From Bacillota bacterium (GTDB lineage Bacteria > Bacillota > Clostridia > Lachnospirales > Cellulosilyticaceae), in assembly GCA_023457875.1 (NCBI GenBank), contig JAEXBC010000344.1, positions 1 through 5,421 on the forward strand: a DNA stretch of 5,421 nt. Reading direction: 5' to 3'. Made by a program: the position numbers and the translations under genes. Position 1 is the stretch's first letter. The number at the start of each line of letters is the position of its first letter. Under the pieces are notes generated by a model. That model was given only the letters and a program-made list of their open reading frames with translations, did not search any database and was not told where the DNA came from. Below are positions 5,421-5,421 of the stretch, piece after piece.

Positions 5421-5421
5421 A

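Overview
The window looks like an AT-rich, low-GC Gram-positive chromosome, most likely a Clostridia member. This rests on the base composition, strong AGGAGG-type ribosome binding sites, sigma-A-like promoters, and three tRNA genes with no encoded CCA. The genus cannot be fixed from the sequence. Every gene reads on the minus strand, so transcription runs from right to left.

From right to left: (1) 5420-4269 is a membrane permease of a multiple-monosaccharide ABC importer (GguB/MmsB/XylH type). Its partner ATPase and binding-protein genes would lie beyond the right edge. A cre-like site sits directly behind its stop codon. (2) 4153-3768 is a compact tRNA operon with its own promoter, then tRNA-His(GTG), tRNA-Gln(TTG) and tRNA-Ser(TGA), closed by a clear rho-independent terminator. 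The tRNA-His has two structural blemishes, and the 3' end of tRNA-Gln is partly duplicated in the following spacer. (3) 3705-735 is a hexuronate (glucuronate branch) module. A promoter with a GntR-type operator between its -35 and -10 boxes drives uxuA (mannonate dehydratase) and then a polyol-dehydrogenase-family fructuronate reductase (uxuB role). A FCD-type GntR regulator follows, with its own consensus promoter just after uxuB. (4) 1-62 holds a hairpin and a perfect 14-bp palindrome downstream of the regulator.

The two enzymes make consecutive steps: D-fructuronate is reduced to D-mannonate, then dehydrated to 2-keto-3-deoxy-D-gluconate. The regulator is the obvious candidate repressor of the pair, probably relieved by a sugar acid. 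Uronate isomerase, KDG kinase, KDPG aldolase and a dedicated uronate transporter are not in the window. No CRISPR array, insertion sequence, phage gene or clearly new system was found. The best leads are regulatory sites and unusual tRNA details.
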